Of a stretch of DNA of 64,000 bases, positions 55,301 to 63,644 are shown piece by piece. Source of the DNA: Sphingobium amiense (lineage in GTDB: Bacteria; Pseudomonadota; Alphaproteobacteria; Sphingomonadales; Sphingomonadaceae); assembly GCF_003967075.1 (NCBI RefSeq), contig NZ_AP018664.1:3491001-3555000 (forward strand). The letters run 5' to 3'. The first letter of the stretch is position 1. Each line of letters starts with the position of its first letter. Under the pieces are notes generated by a model. That model worked only from the letters and a program-made list of their open reading frames with translations. It was not told where the DNA came from and did no database searches. Made by a program: the position numbers and the translations under genes.

Positions 55301-55348
55301 ACGCTTTATGCCCTGTCGCACCATGGCCTCTATGCGGTCAGGCCGTGA
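52319..55348 (+). CDS. Second secreted double beta-helix/propeller protein
   Basis: 1009 aa from ATG 52319; an in-frame GTG at 52301 would overlap the terminator tail. Signal peptide MVGRLIRVLALFILAGVVGQQALA. Shares long blocks with the 46122 protein throughout, including GDGRADDSTAIQQALDKA, EIDRGYGDWLWGQDLRFENVSKAGVIISNEKNV and the C-terminal VYVANGQIF...RIDVPERPLQLLFGGKDGRTL. Entry motif of the second beta-helix is GDDSTDDTTILQKAID. Likely a duplication that diverged to act on a related glycan or linkage. Confidence 0.82.
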   Translation: MVGRLIRVLALFILAGVVGQQALASPSVYTTAPPDPRAVTVRGAGDGRADDSTAIQQALDKAAERGGGGIVFLPQGTYRITRTLFLWPGVRIFGVGAQRPVILLGRSTPGFQKGVAHMLMFTGSARQTDKDSPPAAFPPAGSVPFNKAIADANPGTFYSALGNIDFRILDGNPAATAIRFHSAQHSFVSHVDFDLGTALAGLYHVANEAEDLHFRGGRYGILAEKPSPAWGFALVDSTFEGQRDAAIREHEAGLTMVNVAFRNVPVGIEIDRGYGDWLWGQDLRFENVSKAGVIISNEKNVYTQVGFQNVVAVNMPVFARFRDSGKAVAGKGASYRVSAFTHGLTLPGLGRMGEYRTDYQAAAISSLPAPSAPAIRPLPPVSDWVSVKALGAKGDDSTDDTTILQKAIDTHRVVYLPAGFYRVSDTLRLRADTVLLGLHPSLTQIVLPDGAPAWQGVGAPKALVESAKGGDAIVAGIGLDTNGTNPRATALLWKAGAASMVNDVKFQGGHGTDRFDGTRIVPYNNNATGDPDAARRWAGQYASLWVTDGGGGTFANVWSPSTFGHPGIYVSDTETPGRIIQASVEHHVRSEYALNRVANWELLAPQTEGEAGESGDAVALEIRNSRNILVANFHGYRVTRTRKAAPAAVTLYNSHDIRFRNVHVNGESGLGTCDENGCATFLRLTKFPFENAVRDVTHGIDVREREFAVLDIPAKPDPVSPSTFQGSKVEQLADGFHSAGGGAVDAQGRLYFIDRFFQRIWRWSDDGRLEMVRDAMLDPVNLAVDGSGDLLVLSSYGRNGTVYSVKPDSPDSQIAVIPATPAKNATLALPVNWWINGEFRDQIDPKTYEFPTLADMFVRDMAKPKLHEYVSPDGSLALPAYRTFAQGPADHRGLRFSDALDTYGFVQAKVGERVYITNGSENRTYSGAVGQGGAISDLRLFAERGGESVASDPQGRVYVANGQIFVYARDGKPLGRIDVPERPLQLLFGGKDGRTLYALSHHGLYAVRP

Positions 55349-55395
55349 AGTTGCACTGGTCCGGGATCGCCCCGGCGCCGCTGACTGGCCGGGCG

Positions 55396-56034
55396 TCAGG
55401 CGACCGCATCCTGCGGCGCCATCGCGGCTGCTTCGCGTAGCGCCGCAAGATCGGGGATGCGCAGCCATCTGGATTGCAGTTCGACAAGGCCCGCATTCCG
55501 CATCGTCTGAAGCGTGCGGTTGACGTGGACCGGCGTCAGGCCGGTCAGGTCCGCAATATCCATCTGCGTCAGTGGCAACGCGCATTGCTGGCCATAGGCA
55601 AGCCCCGCGCGCCGCATCCGCTCGAACAGTTCGAGCAGCAGGTGCGCCAGCCGCTCGGGCGCACTGCGCCGCCCCAGAGTGACCAGCCAGCCCGCCTGTC
55701 GTTCCGAACCGTCCACGAGGTTTTTCCAGAATCCCTGCTGCGCATCCCCTGATCCGCCGGAGGGCACGCGACAGGCGCTTCGATAGGCACGAACGTTGGT
55801 GAGCGCGACGACAGGCTGCGTTGGCCCTCGGCCCAGCGCCCATTGCGGTTCGCAATAGTCGCCGGGGAGATACAGCGCGGTGATCTGCCGCCGCCCGTCC
55901 GGCAGCAGCCTGTATCGGCATGCCCAGCCTTCCAGCATCTGATAAAGGCCGGCGGGCGGCTCATTTTCCCTTGCCAGATATTCGTGCGGCCTGAAAAAGA
56001 CGAGATCCTCGTCCGGTGCGATTTGGCTTAACAT
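55396..56034 (-). CDS. Crp/Fnr family regulator
   Basis: 212 aa. N-terminal cyclic-nucleotide-binding-like barrel (FFRPHEYLARENEPPAGLYQMLEGWACRYRLLPDGRRQITALYLPGDYCEP) and C-terminal HTH (LPLTQMDIADLTGLTPVHVNRTLQTMRNAGLVELQSRWLRI). No Fe-S Cys cluster of the Fnr kind is evident. Convergent with the beta-helix gene; may control that locus or be unrelated. Confidence 0.9.
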   Translation of the reverse strand: MLSQIAPDEDLVFFRPHEYLARENEPPAGLYQMLEGWACRYRLLPDGRRQITALYLPGDYCEPQWALGRGPTQPVVALTNVRAYRSACRVPSGGSGDAQQGFWKNLVDGSERQAGWLVTLGRRSAPERLAHLLLELFERMRRAGLAYGQQCALPLTQMDIADLTGLTPVHVNRTLQTMRNAGLVELQSRWLRIPDLAALREAAAMAPQDAVA

Positions 56035-56241
56035 GGACGTTCCCGGTTAAGCCCCCCGCAATCCATGATAGCGATATGAAGTTCTTATGGATTCACATGG
56101 GTTGAGTTCCGCCAGATTCTTTTTCGCTTCAGCCGTTCGGCGGACCAGCCCGTCCCTGCGGCCGTAACGATGCGTTACATCGTCGGGTCCGCCGCGCTGG
56201 CGGCCGCATCCCCCGGCGCCATCATCCGCAGGCGCAACGAC

Positions 56242-56280
56242 TGGACAATCGCCGCCGCACGCCTATATACCGACCGGTAT
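56242..56280 (+). promoter_or_regulatory. Promoter and operator of the efflux tetR gene
   Basis: -35-like TGGACA (56242-56247), 16-base spacer, -10-like TATATA (56264-56269), and the palindrome ATACCG-AC-CGGTAT (56267-56280), which overlaps both the -10 end and the ATG of the tetR gene. Confidence 0.65.
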
Positions 56281-56890
56281 GAAAAGCGCAGCAGACACGG
56301 TGGCGAGAGGACGTCCTCGGGAATTCGATCCCGACGAGGCGCTGTCGGCCGCGCTCACGGTCTTCTGGGAAAAGGGCTATGAGGGCGCATCGCTCACCGA
56401 ACTGACGCAGGCTATGGGCATCACCAAGCCCAGCCTTTACGCGTGCTTCGGCAACAAGGAAGCCCTGTTTCAAAAGGCTCTCGACCTCTACGAGCGCGAC
56501 AAGCTCTGCTACATGCGTTCGGCCTTGCAGGAGCCGACGGTGCGGGGCGTCGCGGAACGCCTGTTGCGCGGAACGCTCGACATCCAGACCGGCGGCGACG
56601 ACCCGCGCGCCTGCCTCGGCGTCATCAGCATGGTCGCCTGTACTACGCAAGCGGACTCGATCAAGGCCGATGTTTTGGCGCGCCGTGCCTCATCCGACCG
56701 CGCGCTGATCGAACGGCTGGAGAGAGCGGCGCAAGAAGGCGAACTGCCGCCCGGAGTCGAGCCGGCAGCGCTCGCCAGCTACCTCTCGGCGGTGATGCAG
56801 GGCATGGGTGTTCAGGCCAGTGCCGGAACGACCCGCGCGCAACTCGAGCAGATCGTCGAGACCACTCTCGCGATATGGCCCACCAAGTAG
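56279..56890 (+). CDS. TetR/AcrR family repressor of the RND operon
   Basis: 203 aa from ATG 56279. HTH: RGRPREFDPDEALSAALTVFWEKGYEGASLTELTQAMGITKPSLYACFGNKEALFQKAL; the ligand domain with a Cys-containing ACLGVISMVACTTQ is typical of the subgroup. The predicted promoter would give an almost leaderless transcript; GTG at 56300 is the only later candidate. Two copies of its likely operator occur, at its own start and ahead of the efflux genes. Confidence 0.9.
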   Translation: MKSAADTVARGRPREFDPDEALSAALTVFWEKGYEGASLTELTQAMGITKPSLYACFGNKEALFQKALDLYERDKLCYMRSALQEPTVRGVAERLLRGTLDIQTGGDDPRACLGVISMVACTTQADSIKADVLARRASSDRALIERLERAAQEGELPPGVEPAALASYLSAVMQGMGVQASAGTTRAQLEQIVETTLAIWPTK

Positions 56891-56946
56891 CGGCTTCGCC
56901 TTTCCGCCTGCGGAAATAAAAATCTACTGAGCGGTACAGAAAGTGG

Positions 56947-56985
56947 TTGACCAAGGCTGGTCCGCGATTATATACCGATGAGTAT
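56947..56985 (+). promoter_or_regulatory. Promoter and operator of the efflux operon
   Basis: TTGACC (56947-56952), 16-base spacer, TATATA (56969-56974), and ATACCG-AT-GAGTAT (56972-56985), which has the same layout as the tetR promoter. A leader of about 190 bases then precedes the first gene; nothing recognisable was found in it. Confidence 0.65.
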
Positions 56986-57176
56986 GAAATGAAATGGAAG
57001 CAGCGCCGGAAAGGGGGCTTCATGCTTTTGGCATGGATCGCAACATCCTGAACCGGGCGGTTCTGGAACCGCCACCGTCATTATCGCAGTCTTGCTTCGC
57101 GGGTCGGACATGATCGCCTGCGCCTGATGAAAGGCGCGGAACCGAGGCGCTGCGCGAGAAAAAGGGAACTGAGCCG

Positions 57177-57578
57177 ATGGCTTATATCGACTTTGCCCAG
57201 CCGCTGCCGGCGGCGGGGGATGGAGCCTTGTTGTCTGTCATCCGGGAGCGTTTTCGCGAAACAGTCCAGGGCTTTTCCGCGGCCGAATGGCAGATTGTGC
57301 GCCTTGCGCAGACCGATGGCCGTGCGTCGTTGCGGGAGCCGGGGCGCTGGTCCCGCCTCAAAACCCTGATTTTCGGACCGCAGCCGCATTTCCGACTGGC
57401 CGACGGCAAGCTGGAAGCCCTGCGCAGGCTGGCGGTGGAGGCGTGGCACGAGGGTTTCGCTGTCCGGCCTTCCGCCATCGACGCATTTCTGAAGGCCGGT
57501 TTCAGCGAGGGACAGCTTGAAACCCTGCTGTCTGCGGTGACCGCAGCCCGCCACGCCACCATGGGAAAATATGCATGA
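57177..57578 (+). CDS. Hypothetical protein heading the RND operon
   Basis: 133 aa from ATG 57177 with AAAGGGA upstream. Two helical halves (LLSVIRERFRETVQGFSAAEWQIVRLAQTDGRASL and LEALRRLAVEAWHEGFAVRPSAIDAFLKAGFSEGQLETLLSAVTAARH). No signal peptide. I do not recognise the family. Its stop overlaps the adaptor start (ATGA), so it is co-translated with the pump; a regulatory or sensing role is possible. Confidence 0.7.
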   Translation: MAYIDFAQPLPAAGDGALLSVIRERFRETVQGFSAAEWQIVRLAQTDGRASLREPGRWSRLKTLIFGPQPHFRLADGKLEALRRLAVEAWHEGFAVRPSAIDAFLKAGFSEGQLETLLSAVTAARHATMGKYA

Positions 57579-58837
57579 ACATGATTACGCGCATCGAGGG
57601 TGACGCCGTCGCCCTCTCCGAGCCGAAGTCGCGCTCGTCGCGGCGGCGCCTCCGCCCCCTGTTGTGGGGAGCGGTCGCTGTGCTGGCGGCCAGCGGAGCC
57701 ATGTGGAAATATGCCGGTCAGCCAGAGGCGCAGGCATCCGCTGTCCCGCTGGCGACGGTGGGCATATCGACTCCGCTGGCGCGCGCAGTGACGCAGTGGG
57801 ATGAGTATGTCGGCCGCTTCGCGCCCAGCCAGACGGTGGACATCAGGCCGCGCATATCCGGTGCGGTTACGGCTGTTCATTTTCACGACGGCGATTTTGT
57901 CCGGCAGGGGCAGTTGCTTTTTACCATCGACCAGCGTCCCTTCCGCGCGGCGCTGGCCGAAGCGAGGGCCAACAGTGCCTCCGCCCGCAGCGCCCTGCTG
58001 CTGGCGCAGAACGACTATGCGCGCGTCCAGCGGCTGAACGGCGATGAGGCCGTTTCAGCAAGCGAAGTGGATGCGCTGCGGTCTCGCTTTCAGGCCGCGC
58101 AGGCCGCTCTCGCGGCGGCGCAGGCGCGCGAACGGCAGCGTGCGCTAGATCTGGAATTCACGCAGGTTCGCGCGCCCATATCCGGCCGTGTGTCGGACCG
58201 TCGCATCGACATCGGCAACCTCGTTTCGGGCGGCGATGGCAGCAATGCGACCCTGCTGACGACGGTGAACAGGCTCGATCCGATCTATTTCACCTTCGAT
58301 GCATCCGAAGCGCTGTATCTCAAATCCCGCCGCGATCGGCATAATGACGGCACCGTGGAAGTGCGGCTACAGGATGAAGCGGATTATCGGTGGAAGGGGC
58401 GGCTGGACTTTACGGACAATGGCCTCGATACCCGGTCGGGCACCATTCGCGCGCGCGCTGTGTTTTCCAATCCGCAGAATTTCCTGACGCCGGGACTGTT
58501 CGGCAACATGCGTCTTGCCAACGGTGGCAAGGTGAATGCGCTGCTTGTGCCCGATGAAGCGATCCAGTCCGATCAGGCGCGCAAGACGGTGCTGGTGGTT
58601 CAGGCGGACAACAGCGTTCGGGTAAAGCCGGTCGAGCTGGGGCCGATCGTGGACGGTCTTCGCATTGTGCGCGGCGGTCTCGATCCTGCTGACCGGGTAA
58701 TCGTCTCCAATATTCAGGCAGCGATGCCCGGCGCCAAGGTTGCTGTGAAGCGCGCCGCCATCCGGCCCACCCCCGCGCGGATCAGCCCTGTGGACAGAAT
58801 CGAACCGGCTGCGGCTCAGGCCACCTTCTCACCTTAA
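57575..58837 (+). CDS. RND efflux periplasmic adaptor (MexE/AcrA type)
   Basis: 420 aa. N-terminal TM anchor (LRPLLWGAVAVLAASGAMW), lipoyl half-motifs VDIRPRISGAVTAVHFHDGDFVRQGQLLFTIDQRP and LDLEFTQVRAPISGRVSDRRIDIGNLV, alpha-hairpin between them, then beta-barrel. Connects the inner-membrane pump to the outer-membrane channel. Confidence 0.94.
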   Translation: MNMITRIEGDAVALSEPKSRSSRRRLRPLLWGAVAVLAASGAMWKYAGQPEAQASAVPLATVGISTPLARAVTQWDEYVGRFAPSQTVDIRPRISGAVTAVHFHDGDFVRQGQLLFTIDQRPFRAALAEARANSASARSALLLAQNDYARVQRLNGDEAVSASEVDALRSRFQAAQAALAAAQARERQRALDLEFTQVRAPISGRVSDRRIDIGNLVSGGDGSNATLLTTVNRLDPIYFTFDASEALYLKSRRDRHNDGTVEVRLQDEADYRWKGRLDFTDNGLDTRSGTIRARAVFSNPQNFLTPGLFGNMRLANGGKVNALLVPDEAIQSDQARKTVLVVQADNSVRVKPVELGPIVDGLRIVRGGLDPADRVIVSNIQAAMPGAKVAVKRAAIRPTPARISPVDRIEPAAAQATFSP

Positions 58838-58875
58838 AGCGACGGCCCACCCCGCTTCTCGCCCATCTTGCGCCC

Positions 58876-58898
58876 GCGATCCGGCTTTGCCGGATCGC
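58876..58898. other. Perfect intercistronic hairpin
   Basis: GCGATCCGGC (58876-58885) and GCCGGATCGC (58889-58898) with a 3-base loop, in the 98 bases between the adaptor and pump genes. No T-run. May act as an mRNA-stability or expression-balancing element. Confidence 0.65.
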
Positions 58899-58935
58899 AC
58901 GGCTTCCCTGTCGCGCATTCGCAAAGGACGATCCG

Positions 58936-61900
58936 ATGCGCTTTTCCCGTTTCTTCATCGACCGGCCGATCTTTGCGGCGGTCATCGCCGTCGTGATTAC
59001 CGTTGTGGGCGCGCTCGCCTTCATGGGCCTGCCGGTTTCCCAATATCCCGACATTGTCCCGCCTACGGTTACGGTCACGGCGCAATATCCCGGCGCGTCT
59101 GCTGAAACGGTGGCCTCCACGGTTGCCGCGCCCATCGAGCAGGAGATCAACGGCGTCGACGACATGCTCTATCAGAGCAGCCAGTCGACGGGCGACGGCA
59201 AGGTGACGATCACCGTCACCTTCAAGATCGGCACGGACCTCGACGCGGCGCAGGTGCTGGTGCAAAATCGTGTCGCGGTCGCCATCCCCCGCCTGCCGGA
59301 AGAAGTGCAGCGCCTTGGCGTGGTGACGCGCAAGACGACGCCCGAATTCCTGATGGTCGTCAATCTCCAGTCGCCGGACGGGAAGTTCGACCGCAATTAT
59401 CTTTCCAACTACGCGCTGACGCAGGTGCGCGACCGGCTGGCGCGGCTGGACGGCGTGGGCGACGTGCAACTGTTCGGGTCGCGCGACTATGCGATGCGCA
59501 TCGGGATCGACCCGGATCGCGCCGCAGCGCTCGACCTGACGGCGGGCGAGATCGTGCAGGCGCTCCGCGCGCAGAATGTTCAGGTGTCCGCAGGCTCCAT
59601 CGGCCAGCCGCCCTATGACCGGGGCGAAGCCTTCCAGCTCGGTGTCGAGATGCAGGGGCGGCTGACCGAACCGCAGCAGTTCGCCAATATTGTGATCCGC
59701 TCCGATGCGGACGGACATCAGGTGCGGGTTGCGGACGTCGCGCGGGTGGAACTGGGCGCGCAGGATTATGGCATCAACACCTATCTGTCGAACAAGCCGA
59801 CCGTCGTCATCGCTGTGATGCAGCGCCCCGGCTCCAACGCGCTCGACGCGGCGGAGAAGGTCAGGGCGGAGATGGACAGCCTGTCGCGGCGTTTCCCCAG
59901 CGGGCTTGAATATAGCGTCATCTACAACCCCACCGAGTTCATCAGCCAGTCGATCGACGCGGTGTATCGGACGCTGATCGAAGCTGTCCTGCTCGTTGTC
60001 CTCGTCATCCTCGTCTTCCTTCAGAACTGGCGCGCCGCGATCATTCCGATCATCGCCATTCCCGTGTCGTTGATCGGCACGGCGACGATATTGGCCGGAT
60101 TGGGCTATTCGCTGAATAATCTGTCGCTCTTCGGCCTCGTGCTTGCGATCGGCATCGTCGTCGATGACGCGATCGTCGTGGTGGAAAATGTCGAGCGCAA
60201 TATCGGGCGCGGCATGACCCCATTGGAAGCGGCGCGCACATCCATGGATGAGGTGTCGACGGCGTTGGTCGCGATCGTGCTGGTGCTGTGCGCCGTGTTC
60301 GTCCCGACGCTCTTCATCACCGGTATTTCCGGTGCATTCTATCAGCAGTTCGCCGTCACCATTTCGACCGCGACGATCATTTCCCTGATCCTGTCGCTGA
60401 CGCTGTCGCCAGCGGCAACTGCCCTGTTGCTCAAGGCCAGACACGGTCCGCGCGACCGCAGCGGCGACCCGCTGTGGCGGCAAAAGCTTGGCCTGGCCGT
60501 CGATGTCTTTAATCGCGGCTTCGACCGGATGAGCGTGGGCTATGGCCGGCTGACGCGCTTCCTCGTGGCGCGGCCTAAGAAAATGCTGCTCACCTATGGC
60601 GGCCTGATCGCCGCGACGGTCGCGCTGTTCTGGGTCACACCCGGAGGGTTCATCCCGGCGCAGGATCAGGGCTATTTCCTGGCGGTTGTCCAGTTGCCTT
60701 CAGGCGCGAGCCTTGAGCGCACGGACAAGGTGACGCGGGAGGTGGCGGAGAAGATCCTGCCGATCAAGGGTCTGCGCGGCGCGGTGATGTTCGCCGGTTT
60801 CCATGGCCCTTCGCAGACTCAGGCGCCCAACAGCGCCGCCATCTACTTCCCGTTCGACAGCTTTGCCGAAAGGAAGAAGGAAGGCGTCACCTATGCGGGC
60901 ATCATGGAGCAGGCGAACAAGGCGGTCGCGGGCTACGACAAGGCGCGCATCCTGCTGGTCCCGCCGCCGCTCATCCAGGGCATCGGTTCCGCTGGCGGCT
61001 ACCGTCTGATGCTGGAGGATCGCGAAGATCGCGGCTATGCCGAACTCAACCGGCAGGCGCAGGATCTGATCGCAAAGGCGAACCAGTCACCCAGCCTGTC
61101 GATGGTCTATACGCTCTTCGATGTCGGCACGCCGCGCATCTACGCTGATGTGGACCGTCGTAAGGCCGACCTGCTGGGCGTCCCACCCGAACGCATTTTT
61201 GAAGCGATGCAGGTCTATCTCGGCTCGTCCTTCGTCAACGACTTCAACCTGCTCGGCCGGACCTATCGCGTGACGGCGCAGGCCGATGCCGACCACCGCG
61301 GGACCGTAGCCGACATCGCCAATCTCAAGACGCGGTCCAATAGCGGGCAGATGGTACCGATCGGCTCCGTCTCGACCTTCCGGGACAAAACCGGTCCCTA
61401 CCGGGTCGTGCGCTATAATCTGTTGCCTGCTGTCGAGATCGATGGCGACACGGGAGCGGGATATTCGTCCGGCCAGTCGCTGACGACAATGGAGAAGCTC
61501 GCGCAGGCGTTGCCCTCCGGATACGGCAGCGAATGGACGGGCGTCGCCTATCAGCAGAAGATCGCGGGCAATACCGCCGGACTGGTCTTCGGCATGGCGG
61601 TGTTCTTCGTGTTTCTGGTGCTGGCCGCGCAATATGAAAGCCTGACGCTGCCGCTTTCGATCATCCTGATTGTGCCCATGTGCCTGTTCGCGGCGATGCT
61701 GGGCGTCAATTTGCGCGGCATGGACAATAATATCCTGACGCAGATCGGCCTCGTCGTGCTGATCGCACTTGCCGCGAAGAACGCGATTCTGGTGGTCGAA
61801 TTCGCCAAGCAGGCGGAGGAAGAACAGGGTCTCTCGCCCGTCGAGGCTGCGGTGCAGGCGGCACAGACCCGGCTCCGGCCGATCCTGATGACCAGTTTCG

Positions 61901-62118
61901 CGTTCATCCTCGGCGCGGTGCCGCTGGTGATCGCGAGCGGGGCGGGTGCTGAACTTCGTCAGGCGCTGGGCACCGCGGTCTTCTTCGGCATGACCGGCGT
62001 GACCGCGTTCGGCCTGCTCTTCACGCCCACCTTCTACGTCGTGTGCCGCACGCTGGGCGACCGCTTCGTCCGCCGCCGTGCTGGCCCGGATAACGCGGCG
62101 CTTCAGCCCGCTGAATGA
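58936..62118 (+). CDS. RND multidrug efflux pump, inner-membrane component (MexF/AcrB type)
   Basis: 1060 aa, usual HAE1 length. TM1 after MRFSRFFIDRPIFAAVIAVVITVVGALAFMGLPVSQYPDIVPPTVTVTAQYPGAS; proton-relay Asp pair in GIVVDDAIVVVENVER (TM4); repeated layout in the second half with LVVLIALAAKNAILVVEFAK. Exports hydrophobic drugs or phenolics using the proton gradient. Fits protection against toxic aromatic substrates as well as antibiotics. Confidence 0.96.
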   Translation: MRFSRFFIDRPIFAAVIAVVITVVGALAFMGLPVSQYPDIVPPTVTVTAQYPGASAETVASTVAAPIEQEINGVDDMLYQSSQSTGDGKVTITVTFKIGTDLDAAQVLVQNRVAVAIPRLPEEVQRLGVVTRKTTPEFLMVVNLQSPDGKFDRNYLSNYALTQVRDRLARLDGVGDVQLFGSRDYAMRIGIDPDRAAALDLTAGEIVQALRAQNVQVSAGSIGQPPYDRGEAFQLGVEMQGRLTEPQQFANIVIRSDADGHQVRVADVARVELGAQDYGINTYLSNKPTVVIAVMQRPGSNALDAAEKVRAEMDSLSRRFPSGLEYSVIYNPTEFISQSIDAVYRTLIEAVLLVVLVILVFLQNWRAAIIPIIAIPVSLIGTATILAGLGYSLNNLSLFGLVLAIGIVVDDAIVVVENVERNIGRGMTPLEAARTSMDEVSTALVAIVLVLCAVFVPTLFITGISGAFYQQFAVTISTATIISLILSLTLSPAATALLLKARHGPRDRSGDPLWRQKLGLAVDVFNRGFDRMSVGYGRLTRFLVARPKKMLLTYGGLIAATVALFWVTPGGFIPAQDQGYFLAVVQLPSGASLERTDKVTREVAEKILPIKGLRGAVMFAGFHGPSQTQAPNSAAIYFPFDSFAERKKEGVTYAGIMEQANKAVAGYDKARILLVPPPLIQGIGSAGGYRLMLEDREDRGYAELNRQAQDLIAKANQSPSLSMVYTLFDVGTPRIYADVDRRKADLLGVPPERIFEAMQVYLGSSFVNDFNLLGRTYRVTAQADADHRGTVADIANLKTRSNSGQMVPIGSVSTFRDKTGPYRVVRYNLLPAVEIDGDTGAGYSSGQSLTTMEKLAQALPSGYGSEWTGVAYQQKIAGNTAGLVFGMAVFFVFLVLAAQYESLTLPLSIILIVPMCLFAAMLGVNLRGMDNNILTQIGLVVLIALAAKNAILVVEFAKQAEEEQGLSPVEAAVQAAQTRLRPILMTSFAFILGAVPLVIASGAGAELRQALGTAVFFGMTGVTAFGLLFTPTFYVVCRTLGDRFVRRRAGPDNAALQPAE

Positions 62119-62128
62119 GGTTCCCATC

Positions 62129-63568
62129 ATGTTACGTTCTTTCCTGATGCCCCTGTTGGCAGCCGCAGCGCTGACCGCATGCACGGCCGGGCCGGATTAC
62201 CAGCCTCCCTCGACGCCAGCCGCCGCCGCGGGCGCGTTTCTGGGGTCCGACAATGCCGCCGTTTCCACCGCTGCCGCGCAGGACAGGTGGTGGAGCCTCT
62301 ATGATGATCCGCTGCTCGACGGACTGGTGAACGATGCCCTTGTCGCCAACACAGACATCCGCGTGGCGGTGGCGCGGATCGAGCGCGCCCGCGCGTCGTT
62401 GCGCGGGGCACGATCCGAACAGTTGCCGCAGACCGGCCTTTCCGCGTCGGAAAGCTATAATCGCACCGCCCAGGCTCGGTCTGTCCCCGGCGCGGATCGC
62501 GAGAACTGGGTGTTCGACGCTGCGCTCGACCTGTCTTATGAGGTCGACCTGTTCGGGCGAGTCAGGCGCGGGGTCGAAGCCGCTCGTGGCGATCTCGCCG
62601 CGCAGCAGGCGGATGCCGATGCGGTTCGCGTTGCCGTCATCGCCGACACGGTGCGCGCCTATCTGGACGTGACCGCCACGGCGGAGCGGCTTGCGGTCGC
62701 CGAGCGCACGGTGAACCTGCTGGACCAGTCCGTGCGCATCACGGCCGCCCGGTTCGATGCAGGTCGGTCGGATCGCCTCGACATCGTGCGCGTCACCTCC
62801 CTGCGCGAACAGCAGCGCGCGATCCTGCCGTCCCTGCGCGCGAACAGGGACGCCGCGCTGTTCCGACTGGCCACGCTGACCGGTCGCACGCCTCAGGAAA
62901 TCCCCGATGCCGTTCGATCCGCTGTCCACACACCGCAACTTTCGCAGCCAATCCCGATCGGCGATGGGCAGGCTCTGCTCGCCCGCCGACCGGACGTGCG
63001 CGCCGCCGAACGCCGCCTGTCGGCGGACACCGCGCGTGTCGGCGTTGCCACCGCAGACCTCTATCCCCGCATCACCCTTGGCGGCTCGATTGGCACGACG
63101 GCCTTGGGCGGCGGCAATCTGTTCGGCGGCGGGCCGCTGAACTGGCTGCTGGGTCCGCTCATAAGCTGGGCTTTTCCCAATCAGGAGGCGATCCGGGCGC
63201 GCATCGGCACCGCGCGGGCCGATAGCGCAGCGTCACTCGCCGCTTTTGACGGCACGGTACTGCACGCTCTGGAAGAAACCGAGACCGCGCTTTCGGCCTA
63301 TGCGAACGCCATCGACCGCGTTCGAACGCTCGATGAGGCGCGGAGCGAGGCGGAACGCGCGACGCGAATCAGTCTGGCCCGGCAGCGGGAAGGCCGGATC
63401 GACTTCCTGACAGTGCTCGACGCGCAACGGACGCTGGCGGGCGTGGAGGCGGACAGGGCGGAAGCGGTGCGCGCCCTCTCCTTTGCGCAGGTGGGGCTGT
63501 TCCGCGCCCTGGGTGGAGGCTGGGGACGCGCATCGGCCGTCAGCCTGTCATCGACCACTGGACATTAG
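62129..63568 (+). CDS. Outer-membrane efflux lipoprotein (OprM/NodT type)
   Basis: 479 aa from ATG 62129, chosen for the lipoprotein signal MLRSFLMPLLAAAALTAC with LTAC lipobox; a start at 62078 lies within the pump gene. RWWSLYDDPLLDGLVNDAL, DLFGRVRRGVEAARGDLAAQQ and RPDVRAAERRLSADTARVGVATADLYPRITL are hallmark blocks of the TolC-like channel. Third component of the efflux system, 10 bases after the pump gene. Confidence 0.95.
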   Translation: MLRSFLMPLLAAAALTACTAGPDYQPPSTPAAAAGAFLGSDNAAVSTAAAQDRWWSLYDDPLLDGLVNDALVANTDIRVAVARIERARASLRGARSEQLPQTGLSASESYNRTAQARSVPGADRENWVFDAALDLSYEVDLFGRVRRGVEAARGDLAAQQADADAVRVAVIADTVRAYLDVTATAERLAVAERTVNLLDQSVRITAARFDAGRSDRLDIVRVTSLREQQRAILPSLRANRDAALFRLATLTGRTPQEIPDAVRSAVHTPQLSQPIPIGDGQALLARRPDVRAAERRLSADTARVGVATADLYPRITLGGSIGTTALGGGNLFGGGPLNWLLGPLISWAFPNQEAIRARIGTARADSAASLAAFDGTVLHALEETETALSAYANAIDRVRTLDEARSEAERATRISLARQREGRIDFLTVLDAQRTLAGVEADRAEAVRALSFAQVGLFRALGGGWGRASAVSLSSTTGH

Positions 63569-63644
63569 CATTTACCCGTCCATGTTCAGTTTCCGGCAAG
63601 CCTGACTGGCGCATCCCGCCCGGGGAAAGAGGAAAGGGTCCGGC

